This document shows positions 9,803 to 18,464 of a stretch of DNA of 64,000 nt, in pieces (the first letter of the stretch is position 1; each line of letters starts with the position of its first letter). The DNA comes from Rhizobium deserti (GTDB taxonomy: Bacteria; Pseudomonadota; Alphaproteobacteria; Rhizobiales; Rhizobiaceae). The notes beneath the pieces were generated by a model. It made no database searches and was not told the DNA's origin. It was given only the letters and a program-made list of their open reading frames with translations. A program made the translations under genes and the position numbers. The stretch spans positions 248,001-312,000 of the forward strand of contig NZ_SMTL01000002.1 of the NCBI RefSeq assembly GCF_004358025.1, written 5' to 3'.

Positions 9803-10984
9803 TTACTTATTAGCTAGTTTGGCTTCGTCCTGCGGTGCCACGACGGCACCGGGACGAATACGCTGCAGGCCGTTCACGACGATCCGGTCGCCGGGATTGA
9901 GGCCCTTCTCGACAACGCGCATTCCATCGATCGCCGTTCCGAGTTCCACCTGACGGGAGGCAACCTTATTTTCACCATCGACCACGAAAACGAACCTCTT
10001 GTCCTGATCGGTGCCGATGGCCCTTTCGCTGATGACCATCCGCTCCACCGCTTTCGGCTGGCCCATGCGGACCCGCACGAACTGGCCCGGTATCAGCTTG
10101 CCACCGGGATTGGTGAAGACGGCGCGGACGCGCAGTGTGCCGCTCGAGGCGTTGACCTCGTTGTCGACCAGCTGCAACTTGCCGCGGATGGCGTCTTCGC
10201 CCGACAGCGTCGTCACTTCTACCGGCACCTGATCCAGGGCGGCCGTGCCATTATCACTCGGCAGTTCCGCCAGGATGCGGCTGACGAATTCCTCGCCGGC
10301 ATCGAAGCTGGCATAGATCGGATCGACCGAGACGAGCGTTGTCAGCGGCACGGAAGCCGAGCCGGCGGCGACGAGATTGCCGACAGTCACTTCGATACGG
10401 CCGACCCGGCCGGCGATCGGTGCATGGATCTGGGTATAGTCGAGATTGAGCTGCGCCACTTTCAGGGCAGCCTTGGCAGACTGAACCCCGGCAATGGCTT
10501 CGCTTTGGGCGCTCTGACGCTGGGCAAGGTCGCTCTGCGAGATCGTGTTCTTTGCAGACAAGGTCTTGCCCCGCTCAAGCTCCGTATTGGCCAGTTCTAG
10601 CTTGGCCTGGGCAGACGCCACCTGGCCCTCCGCTTCCGCCACGGCGGCTTGGTAGGGTTCCGGATCGATCGTGATGAGAAGGTCGCCAGCCTTTACTAGG
10701 CCGCCTTCGCGAAAATGTACGGACTGGATGGCGCCAGCCACGCGCGGACGGATCTGCACCCGATCCACCGCTTCCAGGCGGCCGGAAAACTCCTGCCACG
10801 TCGTCACCGTACGCGGCTGCACTGTCGCAACCGTCACCGGGACGGCCGGCGCCGGAGCGCTGCTAGCAGGTGCCGAATCGGCCCTCGCGCCATTCGGCAG
10901 ATCGAAGTAAAGTGAGGCTCCGGCGATCAGCGCGACAGCCCCCATTCCAGTGCCCCACAGGGCCCAGCTTTTCATCTTGGACAT
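9803..10984 (-). CDS. RND efflux periplasmic adaptor (membrane fusion protein, MexE/AcrA class)
   Basis: A 393-residue membrane fusion protein linking the RND permease to an outer-membrane channel. An N-terminal signal or anchor segment (WALWGTGMGAVALIAGASL) is followed by a lipoyl-like half (QIRPRVAGAIQSVHFREGGLVKAGD), an alpha-helical hairpin with alternating Ala/Glu/Gln (about 100-165), the second lipoyl half (IHAPIAGRVGR) and beta-barrel domains ending in GDRIVVNGLQRIRPG. No lipobox cysteine is seen, unlike AcrA. GGAG precedes the ATG. It is the first pump gene of the operon and lies downstream of the degenerate hydrolase gene. Confidence 0.92.
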   Translation of the reverse strand: MSKMKSWALWGTGMGAVALIAGASLYFDLPNGARADSAPASSAPAPAVPVTVATVQPRTVTTWQEFSGRLEAVDRVQIRPRVAGAIQSVHFREGGLVKAGDLLITIDPEPYQAAVAEAEGQVASAQAKLELANTELERGKTLSAKNTISQSDLAQRQSAQSEAIAGVQSAKAALKVAQLNLDYTQIHAPIAGRVGRIEVTVGNLVAAGSASVPLTTLVSVDPIYASFDAGEEFVSRILAELPSDNGTAALDQVPVEVTTLSGEDAIRGKLQLVDNEVNASSGTLRVRAVFTNPGGKLIPGQFVRVRMGQPKAVERMVISERAIGTDQDKRFVFVVDGENKVASRQVELGTAIDGMRVVEKGLNPGDRIVVNGLQRIRPGAVVAPQDEAKLANK

Positions 10985-11040
10985 CTCTTATTCTCCATGC
11001 GGCCAAGCTTTGCGGCCGCCACAACTACCGATATGCAGTA

Positions 11041-11862
11041 TTATGAACTCAAATCCTGGACGAAGCCGGTAAACTCGCGACAGAGCTGCGAGGCCCATGT
11101 CTGCTTGCTGGCGTCCTTGTCTTCCTTTTCCTTGTCCTGGTAGATCCCCGTCCAGCCGCTGCCGGATGGGACAATTTTATAACGCACCTGAACGCCCGCA
11201 CCGGCCAGGCGCTCGGCATAACCGATTGTCTCGTCACGCAACGGATCATCTTCCGATGTCATGATGAGCGCTGGAGCAACACCCGAAAGCCGCGAACACA
11301 GACAGGGCGCGGCATAGGGATGTTGAAATCCACCCGCCGAGCGCAGGTAATGGCTCCAGCCATCCGACCAGCGTTCACGCATCCCGATCTCGTCCGCCTT
11401 GCGAAATGACGCCGTCGCCATCATCGGGTCGATCATTGGCGAAAGCAGAACCTGACCGCTCAGTTCACCCGGCATTAGGTCGCGCGCCTTAAGCGCCACG
11501 CCCGCGGCCACATTGCCCCCGGCTTCGTCCCCAGCAACAATGAGCAGCGACTTGACGCTGCCGAATTGCCGGCGCCGGCTGCTCAAGCAGTTCAACGCCG
11601 TGAAGGCCGTTTCCATCGCCTTAGGAAAGACGTTGAGCGAAACGCTGCTATAATCCGCCTCAAGAACCACCGCACCCATATCCGCAAGCGCCTTCGCCAC
11701 GGCCCGCTCGCATGGATCGCGGTCCTGATCCAGAAACGCCCCGCCTCGTAGGTAGAGGACGAGCGGCGGAACCTTATATTTCGGATGTCCCTCATAAAGG
11801 CGCATGGGAACGGGCGGCTTCGCCGATTGTCCCAATTCGATGTTTTCCCAATGCGCTGTCAT
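11041..11862 (-). CDS. Degenerate alpha/beta-hydrolase (HSL/esterase fold) lacking the nucleophile serine
   Basis: A 273-residue protein with the layout of hormone-sensitive-lipase-type esterases, but with key residues changed. The nucleophile elbow GDSAGG reads GDEAGG (Glu for Ser), and the oxyanion-hole HGGGF reads LRGGAF. The scaffold is retained: LSPMIDP, the acidic-residue region SEDDPLRDE, and a YAERLAGAGV helix. Activity as a serine esterase is therefore unlikely; a binding or regulatory role, or simple decay, is possible. It lies 56 bases upstream of the RND adaptor gene on the same strand, divergent from the LysR gene. ATG 11862 is preferred to a TTG 18 bases upstream. Confidence 0.75.
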   Translation of the reverse strand: MTAHWENIELGQSAKPPVPMRLYEGHPKYKVPPLVLYLRGGAFLDQDRDPCERAVAKALADMGAVVLEADYSSVSLNVFPKAMETAFTALNCLSSRRRQFGSVKSLLIVAGDEAGGNVAAGVALKARDLMPGELSGQVLLSPMIDPMMATASFRKADEIGMRERWSDGWSHYLRSAGGFQHPYAAPCLCSRLSGVAPALIMTSEDDPLRDETIGYAERLAGAGVQVRYKIVPSGSGWTGIYQDKEKEDKDASKQTWASQLCREFTGFVQDLSS

Positions 11863-11980
11863 GACGGACCTGCCGATCAAACACGGCCTTACTTGCCGTA
11901 ACTGTTAAAGCTGATATTATTGTTCGGGACTAAATGCACAAGCTAACTCGGTTCGGCAACACTGTCCCAATTTCCGGAAC

Positions 11981-11999
11981 AATGTTGCAGCACAACATT
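11981..11999. promoter_or_regulatory. Candidate LysR operator (AATGTTG-N5-CAACATT)
   Basis: A perfect 7-bp inverted repeat with a five-base spacer, containing a T-N11-A core typical of LysR-type binding sites. It sits 10 bases before the lysR start in the 147-base divergent region. A second imperfect pair, ATTGTTCGGGAC (11919-11930) and a near-complement around 11964-11983, lies in the same region. Confidence 0.5.
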
Positions 12000-12009
12000 C
12001 GGGCTTCTG

Positions 12010-12945
12010 ATGGATCAGCTTTCAGCAATGCGTGTCTTCGTCCGCGTGGTCGAGACCGGCAATTTTACCCGGGCGGCGGCAACGCTCAACATGCCGAAGA
12101 CAACCGTGACGAACATGGTGCAAAGCCTTGAGGCGCATCTGAATACGACACTGCTCAACCGCACGACGCGGCGGGTGATGGTGACCACCGACGGCGCCCT
12201 TTATTACGAGCGGGCGATGCAGATCCTGTCTGAAATCGACGAGCTGGATGGGAGTATGTCGAATTCACAGATGCAGCCCAAGGGGCGGCTGCGCGTCGAG
12301 ATGTCAGGGGCCTTTGCCGACCTCGTGGTCATCCCGGCGCTCTGCGATTTCTACCAACGCTATCCGCAAATCCGCCTCGATATCGGTGTCGGCGACAGAT
12401 TGGTCGACTATATCGCCGAAAACGTCGATTGCGCCCTGCGAGCCGGGACGCCGCAGGACCAGTCGCTGATTGCCAGGAAGGTCGGCGAGATCCCTTTGAG
12501 CACCTATGCCGCGCCTTTCTACATCGAAAAGTTCGGAGAGCCCCTGCATCCGAAGGATCTGGAAGAAGACCACGTTTCGGTAGGCTATCTCAACGCCCAG
12601 TCGGGCCGCGTCCTTGCCATGGAATTCTGCCAGAGCGATGAAGTAGTCGAAGTCACGCCGCGATACGCTGTGTCGGTCAACGATGCCCGATCCTATGTCA
12701 ATGCTGCGATTGCCGGCATGGGAATTGCACAAGCGCCCCGCTTCATGACGAAGGATGCCGTGGCGAAGGGGGAACTCATCGAGGTTCTGTCCCGCTGGAG
12801 CTGCACGCCGCTCCCGCTCTACATCGTTTATCCGCAAACCAGGCACTTGAGCAACAAGGTCCGCGTCTTCGTCGACTGGCTGGTCAAGCTCGTGCAGGGC
12901 CTGAAGGCCGAGGACCATCCTGAGCCGTTGCGCAAAGCCAGCTGA
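12010..12945 (+). CDS. LysR-family transcriptional regulator
   Basis: 311 residues with an N-terminal winged HTH (MDQLSAMRVFVRVVETGNFTRAA, then TTVTNMVQSLEAHL and LLNRTTRRVMVTTDG), a linker helix, and a periplasmic-binding-protein-like effector domain. It is of the CrgA/DmlR subgroup judging by the RTTRR and RVEMSGAFADLVVIPAL segments. It is divergent from the degenerate hydrolase and RND pump genes, so it is the likely regulator of that operon; its inducer is unknown. The start overlaps nothing and lies just after an inverted repeat that may mediate autoregulation. Confidence 0.9.
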   Translation: MDQLSAMRVFVRVVETGNFTRAAATLNMPKTTVTNMVQSLEAHLNTTLLNRTTRRVMVTTDGALYYERAMQILSEIDELDGSMSNSQMQPKGRLRVEMSGAFADLVVIPALCDFYQRYPQIRLDIGVGDRLVDYIAENVDCALRAGTPQDQSLIARKVGEIPLSTYAAPFYIEKFGEPLHPKDLEEDHVSVGYLNAQSGRVLAMEFCQSDEVVEVTPRYAVSVNDARSYVNAAIAGMGIAQAPRFMTKDAVAKGELIEVLSRWSCTPLPLYIVYPQTRHLSNKVRVFVDWLVKLVQGLKAEDHPEPLRKAS

Positions 12946-13045
12946 TGATCTTTGCTTGCACCGATGTTCTTTGACCTGAACTATTCATTCCCGATCAACG
13001 GGATGCTAAGGGCTGGACAAGCTGGCGGCACGGGAGGAGAGGTCG

Positions 13046-14245
13046 ATGACGCGGTGGAAGGTGATCGCGCTTGCGGTGTTCGGCGGCATTGCTGCGGCCA
13101 TGCATATCGGCAAGGTTCCTCCCGCCATTCCGCTCCTGCGGGAAGAGTTCGGGATGACGCTGGTGCAGGCCGGTTGGCTGATGGGTCTCGCAAGCGCGCT
13201 CGGCGCCGTCTGCGGCCTGGTGATCGGTCGGCTGACCGATTATCTGACCCATCGCCTGGCCATGATCATCGGTCTTGCTCTTCTGATTTCCGGCAGCCTC
13301 ATGGGCTTTTCCTCCCATACATCGTTTCTCTTGCTGGCAAGCAGGGTTCTGGAAAGCTTCGGGCTGATCATGACGATTGTCGCAGCACCCGGATTGATTT
13401 CCTCCTCCTGCGAACTTCAGGACAGGCAGCTTGCCCTGGGGATCTGGGGACTGTGGCTTCCGGCTGGCGTGGCGACCATGATGCTGACATCGCCGCTGCT
13501 AATGACAACCTATGGATGGCGCGGCAGCTGGCTCTTGGCCGCCTCTATCAGTTTTGTGCCGCTGGTTCTTCTTTCGTTGGTAAACATCCCTGCACCGGCC
13601 TCAGACATCAGAACAACACCGCTGCTTGCCAGCCTGTCACTGACTGCATCGCGCGGCTCCTCGTGGATCATTGCCGGCATCTTCCTTTGCTATAGTGCCA
13701 GCTTCATGGCGGTCTTCGGCTTCCTGCCGACACTGCTTATCGAGGACATGCAGGTGGAGCTCAACCATGCTTCCATGCTCGCCGCCCTCGCCGTCCTCGC
13801 CAATGCTGTCGGCAATGTCTTCGGAGGTGTATTCGCCCGTCTCGGCGTCCCTCGCTGGCTGCTCGTCGCCGTCCCCTGCCTCATGCTGACGCTCACTTCC
13901 TTCCTCGTCTTCGCCGAGGCTCTGCCGGTCGGACTGCGCTACGGGGCGTCGGTGCTCTATGCGGTTTCCGGAGGCCTGCTCCCTGCGACGATCATGGGAG
14001 CCATCCCCGTTTATGCACCTCGGCGGGATCTCGTCGGAACCTTCAGCGGCTTTGTGATGCAGGGGTCGAATATCGGCCAATGCTTGGGACCGATGTTGCT
14101 GGCCATGGTCGTCGGCGCCCATGGCTGGCGGGCGGCGCCCTATTACATCGCTTCCATGACCCTGCTCGGCCTGCTGCTATCCCTGCGGCTTCGGGCCATC
14201 GAAAAAGCGAGGCTCGGCAGCCAGAGGGCGGCCGTCGCACCTTAA
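13046..14245 (+). CDS. MFS transporter, CynX/NimT-like
   Basis: A 399-residue inner-membrane carrier with twelve predicted helices. MHIGKVPPAIPLLREEFGMTLVQAGWLM and the loop GRLTDYLTHRLAM (the MFS loop 2-3 motif in altered form) place it in the major facilitator superfamily, near the CynX/NimT branch that handles cyanate, nitroimidazoles and small organic anions. The substrate is unknown. It follows the LysR gene by 100 bases on the same strand and could be read from its own promoter. GGGAGGAGAGG is an excellent ribosome site before the ATG. Confidence 0.85.
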   Translation: MTRWKVIALAVFGGIAAAMHIGKVPPAIPLLREEFGMTLVQAGWLMGLASALGAVCGLVIGRLTDYLTHRLAMIIGLALLISGSLMGFSSHTSFLLLASRVLESFGLIMTIVAAPGLISSSCELQDRQLALGIWGLWLPAGVATMMLTSPLLMTTYGWRGSWLLAASISFVPLVLLSLVNIPAPASDIRTTPLLASLSLTASRGSSWIIAGIFLCYSASFMAVFGFLPTLLIEDMQVELNHASMLAALAVLANAVGNVFGGVFARLGVPRWLLVAVPCLMLTLTSFLVFAEALPVGLRYGASVLYAVSGGLLPATIMGAIPVYAPRRDLVGTFSGFVMQGSNIGQCLGPMLLAMVVGAHGWRAAPYYIASMTLLGLLLSLRLRAIEKARLGSQRAAVAP

Positions 14246-14310
14246 AACCGGCCAGCGTTCTTGCGTTCACGAAATCTGGCTCTAATGTTCACAGTTCAGC
14301 GAACGACCGA

Positions 14311-15051
14311 TCAACCAAAAGGCGACTGGCAGGCGCGTCGCGGGCCGCCGTCTAGGGGCTGGTAGCTATTGTCCTCGATGCGGTAGGAACGGTAGCGCGC
14401 CTGGCACCAGCCTTCATGGCTTCCGCCCTGCACGTCGGCTCCACCCATCGAAGAACCCCGGTCCGCGACCAGCTGATCCTGCTCTTCCTCAGCATCCGGA
14501 TTCTGCATGGCCGCATCGTAACCCTGACCACGTGGCAAGGCGGCCGCGGCCTGATGTGCCTCTGTTCCAGGAGCTTCGCACTGACGACGTGGTCCGCTGA
14601 AGGGCTGATAGCTGTTGTCCTCAACACGGTAGGACCGGTAGCGGGCATAGCACCATTCGGCCCGAACGGGATCGACTGCGCCGGCGGAAGCACTCTGCAC
14701 TACGTTCCGGTCTGCTTCATTCGTCACGCCCTGCGGCTTGAGCGCGCCTGTTACCGTGTGGTCAACATCGGGCGACTGCACGTTCTCGGCTTGCTGGCTG
14801 GTCATCCCGCCGGCTTCGAAAACATTCGACGCCGGGACGGAAGCTGTGGTCTCGACTGCGGCCAGACGGTCATAGCCCTGCCCTTCGGTTGCGACCTTGA
14901 CGGGCTTGGACGTCCAGAGATCCGGTGTGTCTATATGAGCAAACTTATGCGGTTCTGGCTCAGCAATCACATAGGCGGTGAAGAACACACCGCACATGAA
15001 GATTGTCACCAGGAAAACAAGGCTGGCCAGCAGCAGCAAAATTGCTTTCAC
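14311..15051 (-). CDS. BA14K-family protein with two BA14K motifs
   Basis: A 246-residue protein with an N-terminal hydrophobic segment (about residues 3-30) that acts as signal or anchor. The chain has two copies of the BA14K signature, around residues 133-158 ([19 protein letters not shown]) and 216-243 ([19 protein letters not shown]), each ending in a PRR-x-C motif with paired cysteines. Single-motif BA14K proteins are small envelope proteins of Rhizobiales, named after a Brucella immunogen. The linker is rich in Ala, Gln and acidic residues and looks disordered. It starts with GTG behind a GGAG site. Function is unknown. Confidence 0.75.
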   Translation of the reverse strand: MKAILLLLASLVFLVTIFMCGVFFTAYVIAEPEPHKFAHIDTPDLWTSKPVKVATEGQGYDRLAAVETTASVPASNVFEAGGMTSQQAENVQSPDVDHTVTGALKPQGVTNEADRNVVQSASAGAVDPVRAEWCYARYRSYRVEDNSYQPFSGPRRQCEAPGTEAHQAAAALPRGQGYDAAMQNPDAEEEQDQLVADRGSSMGGADVQGGSHEGWCQARYRSYRIEDNSYQPLDGGPRRACQSPFG

Positions 15052-15354
15052 GACGGATCTCCATTTTTCTCAATTTCAGACGAGAATGCCAAGCGACGCG
15101 CCTGGTTCCATGCTGCGATGCAAAATGAAGTCACTGCAGTCCGGCGGGTAAGGTTGCTCCGCACCGTGACGAGATAATTGAGGAGACTTGGATCGAGTAC
15201 GCTTGGAACGGCCGACGCGAGCTGCACGAGCCAGGCGGGGCGATATCTCGCTGAAGATCCTGGAAGCTTTATCTCTGGAGCTGCAGCTTCACCTCTGATC
15301 AACGGCCGTCCGCTTGTTTTCACTGGTTCAGCGAAAGAATCTTCATGAAGCCGC
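15052..15354. other. Non-coding stretch upstream of tRNA-Lys
   Basis: About 300 bases with no convincing gene on either strand. It carries the upstream region of the BA14K gene (minus strand) and leads into the tRNA promoter. I see no repeat, att-like duplication of the tRNA end, or RNA structure here. Confidence 0.6.
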
Positions 15355-15382
15355 TAGACAAGCCGGGACTTCCCCATTATAC
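15355..15382 (+). promoter_or_regulatory. Promoter of tRNA-Lys
   Basis: TAGACA (-35), a 16-base spacer and TTATAC (-10), followed by the GC-rich discriminator GCCCC that is common at stable-RNA promoters. Transcription would begin near 15389, giving a 5' leader of about 38 bases before the tRNA. Confidence 0.6.
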
Positions 15383-15426
15383 GCCCCTCACACCGGCAGC
15401 GAGGGCTTCCAAGCCGCCGGTCACTT

Positions 15427-15502
<76 letters not shown>

Positions 15503-15621
15503 TCACTAACTTCTACGTAAAACTCAGGCTTGGCGCCGGCTTCGTGCGAGCGCTTTCCGCGCCGTTTACGACTTCCGCCATAGGCGAAACAACCTGCCTG
15601 AGAAAGCGCACTGACTGGGCT

Positions 15622-16539
15622 CTACACGTCCAACGAGCCTTCTGCGACCTTCACCGCCTGCCCTCCGATTCGAGCGCGGGAAATGCGTCCCTCCTTCACG
15701 TCTATATGCAGATGGATCAGTGAGGGCCTGCCCATCTCCACTCCCTGCTCGACGAGCAGTGGATGATGGCCGTCGGGCAGCGCATCGAAATGGCGGATGG
15801 CGCCTGACAGTCCGGCAACCGCGGAGCCGGTTGCCGGGTCTTCGGCTATGCCCATGTCGGGGGAAAACATCCGGGCGTGGAATTTTGCCTGGTGATGCAC
15901 GCCGCCGCGACAATAGATATAGGCTGAAACAAGTCCGCCTTCCACGAAAGGCGCTGCCTTTTCCCACAGGCCCGGATCGAACTGAACCGTCTCGACGGCG
16001 GCCAGATTGCGCAAGGGGATCATCAGGAACGGCACGCCTGCGCTCCAAATCGATGCGACGTGATTCTCGAAGCCGATCTCGGTCGATTTGACGCTGAGCG
16101 CGTCGGCGATCTGCTGCCGGTCGAGGGGCAGATCGATGCGCACCGGCGTGCGCGGCAGGTCGAACTCGGCAAAGCCGGCCTCGTTGCGGCGCAGGCGGAC
16201 TGCGCATCGGATCGGCCCGACCTCCTCCTCCAGCACGCAAACGAGATCGAGTTCGTCTGTTGCGCTGCCATGATTGCGCTCCGCCAGAGCGATCGCCGCC
16301 CCAACCGTCGGATGACCCGCAAAGGGCAGTTCCTTGCCCGGCGTGAAGATCCGAAGTCGGGCTGCATGGGCTGCATGCGTTGCTGGTTGGACGAAGACGG
16401 TTTCCGAGAGGTTCATTTCCCTGGCGATCGCCTGCATCTCGCGGCTCTCGAGGCCGTCGCCATCGAAGACCACTGCGAGGGGATTGCCCGAAAGCTTCCG
16501 GCTGGTGAAGACATCATAGATGCTGTAGCGGCGCGCCAA
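15622..16539 (-). CDS. PhzF-family isomerase/epimerase-like protein
   Basis: About 305 residues of the PhzF/diaminopimelate-epimerase fold, made of two similar halves. The signature SGNPLAVVFD near residue 20 and the conserved glutamate in NLSETVFV, the general acid/base of PhzF, are present. So are FTPGKELPFAGHPTVG and the second-half AEDPATGSA loop. The natural substrate of these stand-alone homologues is unknown; phenazine genes are absent. TTG at 16539 is chosen because GAGGAGG precedes it by a proper distance; an in-frame ATG at 16569 has no such site. It lies 63 bases downstream of the Nudix gene on the same strand. Confidence 0.85.
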   Translation of the reverse strand: MARRYSIYDVFTSRKLSGNPLAVVFDGDGLESREMQAIAREMNLSETVFVQPATHAAHAARLRIFTPGKELPFAGHPTVGAAIALAERNHGSATDELDLVCVLEEEVGPIRCAVRLRRNEAGFAEFDLPRTPVRIDLPLDRQQIADALSVKSTEIGFENHVASIWSAGVPFLMIPLRNLAAVETVQFDPGLWEKAAPFVEGGLVSAYIYCRGGVHHQAKFHARMFSPDMGIAEDPATGSAVAGLSGAIRHFDALPDGHHPLLVEQGVEMGRPSLIHLHIDVKEGRISRARIGGQAVKVAEGSLDV

Positions 16540-16602
16540 GGACACCTCCTCGTGATTTGCATGCCGCAAAACTGCCCGAGCGATCCGCCGGGCGCAACCC
16601 CT

Positions 16603-17364
16603 TCACGCGTCTTTCCGCTCCGGGTCGAAGTACCAGTCGAGGACGGGCAACATGCCAACATTGTAAGGATGAGCGTATGGGTCAGCCGAGCGGATGGCCA
16701 CGGCCCCGGCTATCTCCTTATCCTCACCGATCTCCATATGGCGTTCGATCCGGGCGATCATCTGCTCGGCGGTGAGCTCGAAGCGGAAGACCCGGAAGAG
16801 CGTGACCGCCCGCCGGTAATGGGCGATATGGTAGCCGCCGCTCACCTGTGCTTGGCTGAGATCAAGCCCTGTTTCTTCAAGCACTTCGCGATGCATGTTG
16901 TGATCAGGGTCGCACCAGCCATCGGAGACGTCCTCCAGCTCAAACGATCCGCATGCGAAATAGACGGTCCCGGCATTGGCCGTGTGGGCTCCCATGCGAA
17001 TGGCGACAAGGGCGCCGTCCGATGTCTCCAGGACAGGATAGGCATAGACGTGGATGCCGCCGCGCCTGTCCGCCTGTTTGCGCCACCACAGAAAGGTCGA
17101 ATAGGAGATGGCATGACCCTCGGCGACCAAACCGTCGGGCGCAAGTCCAATCCGTTTCTGAAGCAGCATGCGGCCATCAAACAAGGCTGGATTGGCCTCG
17201 ATTTCCTGCCGCCAATTTTCGGCGATTGCCTCGCGCTCGGCGAGGAAAAACGAGTGATCACCCGTCAGCACCCGGATCGATACCTTGGGCACGTGAAAGA
17301 CGGTCTGTTCCGGCGGCCATTCCGAAAACTCTTCCGAAAGCTGGATATCCATCAGGTCTCTCAT
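16603..17364 (-). CDS. Nudix-domain hydrolase (variant Nudix box)
   Basis: A 253-residue protein whose centre holds the Nudix catalytic helix REVLEETGLDL (about residue 160). Upstream, the usual G-x5-E-x7 loop is replaced by a longer GSFELEDVSDGWCDPDHN segment, as in some proteobacterial Nudix branches in which the loop is stretched. Nudix enzymes cleave nucleoside diphosphates linked to another moiety; the substrate is not predictable here. The ATG at 17364 is weakly supported; a GTG at 17385 and ATG at 17352 are alternatives. It is probably co-transcribed with the PhzF gene. Confidence 0.75.
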   Translation of the reverse strand: MRDLMDIQLSEEFSEWPPEQTVFHVPKVSIRVLTGDHSFFLAEREAIAENWRQEIEANPALFDGRMLLQKRIGLAPDGLVAEGHAISYSTFLWWRKQADRRGGIHVYAYPVLETSDGALVAIRMGAHTANAGTVYFACGSFELEDVSDGWCDPDHNMHREVLEETGLDLSQAQVSGGYHIAHYRRAVTLFRVFRFELTAEQMIARIERHMEIGEDKEIAGAVAIRSADPYAHPYNVGMLPVLDWYFDPERKDA

Positions 17365-17435
17365 GAGGTTACTTGCTTCCACCACGCTACTGCAACGCAG
17401 AACACGGGAAGATTATGCATGCCGGATCGGGATGG

Positions 17436-18464
17436 CTAAAGTCTCCAAGCCGAGCGGATAACGACATGGAGCTTCTCCCCGACCCGCACCGCCTCCCGGG
17501 CAAAGGCCCGCAAGGTCTGGCCGTCTAGCAGAGACAGACGCACGGCATAGCGCTCGCCCTCGAAAAGGACCGAGGTCACCGTCGCGGGCACGCCACCTTC
17601 TGCCAGCTCCACATCCTGGGGGCGCACGAGAATATCGATTTGGGTGGATGGGCGACGGTCCTCCAGGAGCGCCCGCATCGCCGGCCAGTCGAGAAGGCGC
17701 AGCCCTTCGCCGATCAACGGCAAGGACAGGATAGCCCCCTGCCCGATCAGTTCCCCGACCAGCCTGCCCTGCGGCCGCGCATAGATTTCCTCCGGTGTCG
17801 CCACCTGTAACAGCCTGCCTTCGGACATCACCGCCACGTCGGTTGCCAGCGCCATGGCTTCTGCCTGGTCGTGCGTCACATAGATCATCGTCGCCCCGGA
17901 TCGGGAATGGAATTCGCGAAAGGTTTCTTCCATTTCCTGGCGCAGATGTCGGTCCAGATTGGCCAACGGCTCATCGAGCAAGACGACATCCGGGTCGGTC
18001 ACCAGGCAACGGGCGAGCGCCACCCGCTGCCGCTGCCCGCCCGACAGATCGGCCGGGCGGCGATCAGCAAACTTTTCAAGCCTGACCGAGGCCAGCGCTT
18101 CCCTGACCTTCGCGTCTCGCGCTTGGCCGGAAAGGCCACGGACCTTCAAGGGATAGCCGACGTTTTCGGCGACGCTCATATGCGGCCAGAGCGCGTAGGA
18201 CTGGAACACCATGGCCATGTTGCGATGCTCCGGAGGAACCATCGCGCGCCCGTCGGCCAGGCATTTCTCCCCCAGCAGGATCGCGCCGTCGCTAGGCTGC
18301 TCGAAACCGGCAATCATCCTGAGGACAGTGGTCTTGCCGCAGCCGGATGGGCCGAGCAGCGCCAGAAAGCCGCCCTCGCGCACGGTGAGCGAGACGCCGC
18401 TCACGGCCGCCCGATCCGTCGTGTCGAACTGCTTGGAAATATTGTCAAGGATTAGCTGCGCCAC
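17436..18464 (-). CDS. ABC transporter ATPase (FbpC/PotA-like)
   Basis: A 342-residue cytosolic ATPase energising an importer. Walker A GPSGCGKTT lies near residue 38, the Q-loop in VFQSYALWPH, the signature LSGGQRQR near 140, Walker B VVLLDEPLANLD near 160, and the switch histidine in YVTHDQAEAM. The C-terminal 100 residues form a TOBE-like domain (IDILVRPQDVELAEGG). This domain order is that of ferric-ion, polyamine and thiamine importers. It begins with GTG and overlaps the permease gene by 13 bases, implying translational coupling. Confidence 0.92.
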   Translation of the reverse strand: MAQLILDNISKQFDTTDRAAVSGVSLTVREGGFLALLGPSGCGKTTVLRMIAGFEQPSDGAILLGEKCLADGRAMVPPEHRNMAMVFQSYALWPHMSVAENVGYPLKVRGLSGQARDAKVREALASVRLEKFADRRPADLSGGQRQRVALARCLVTDPDVVLLDEPLANLDRHLRQEMEETFREFHSRSGATMIYVTHDQAEAMALATDVAVMSEGRLLQVATPEEIYARPQGRLVGELIGQGAILSLPLIGEGLRLLDWPAMRALLEDRRPSTQIDILVRPQDVELAEGGVPATVTSVLFEGERYAVRLSLLDGQTLRAFAREAVRVGEKLHVVIRSAWRL

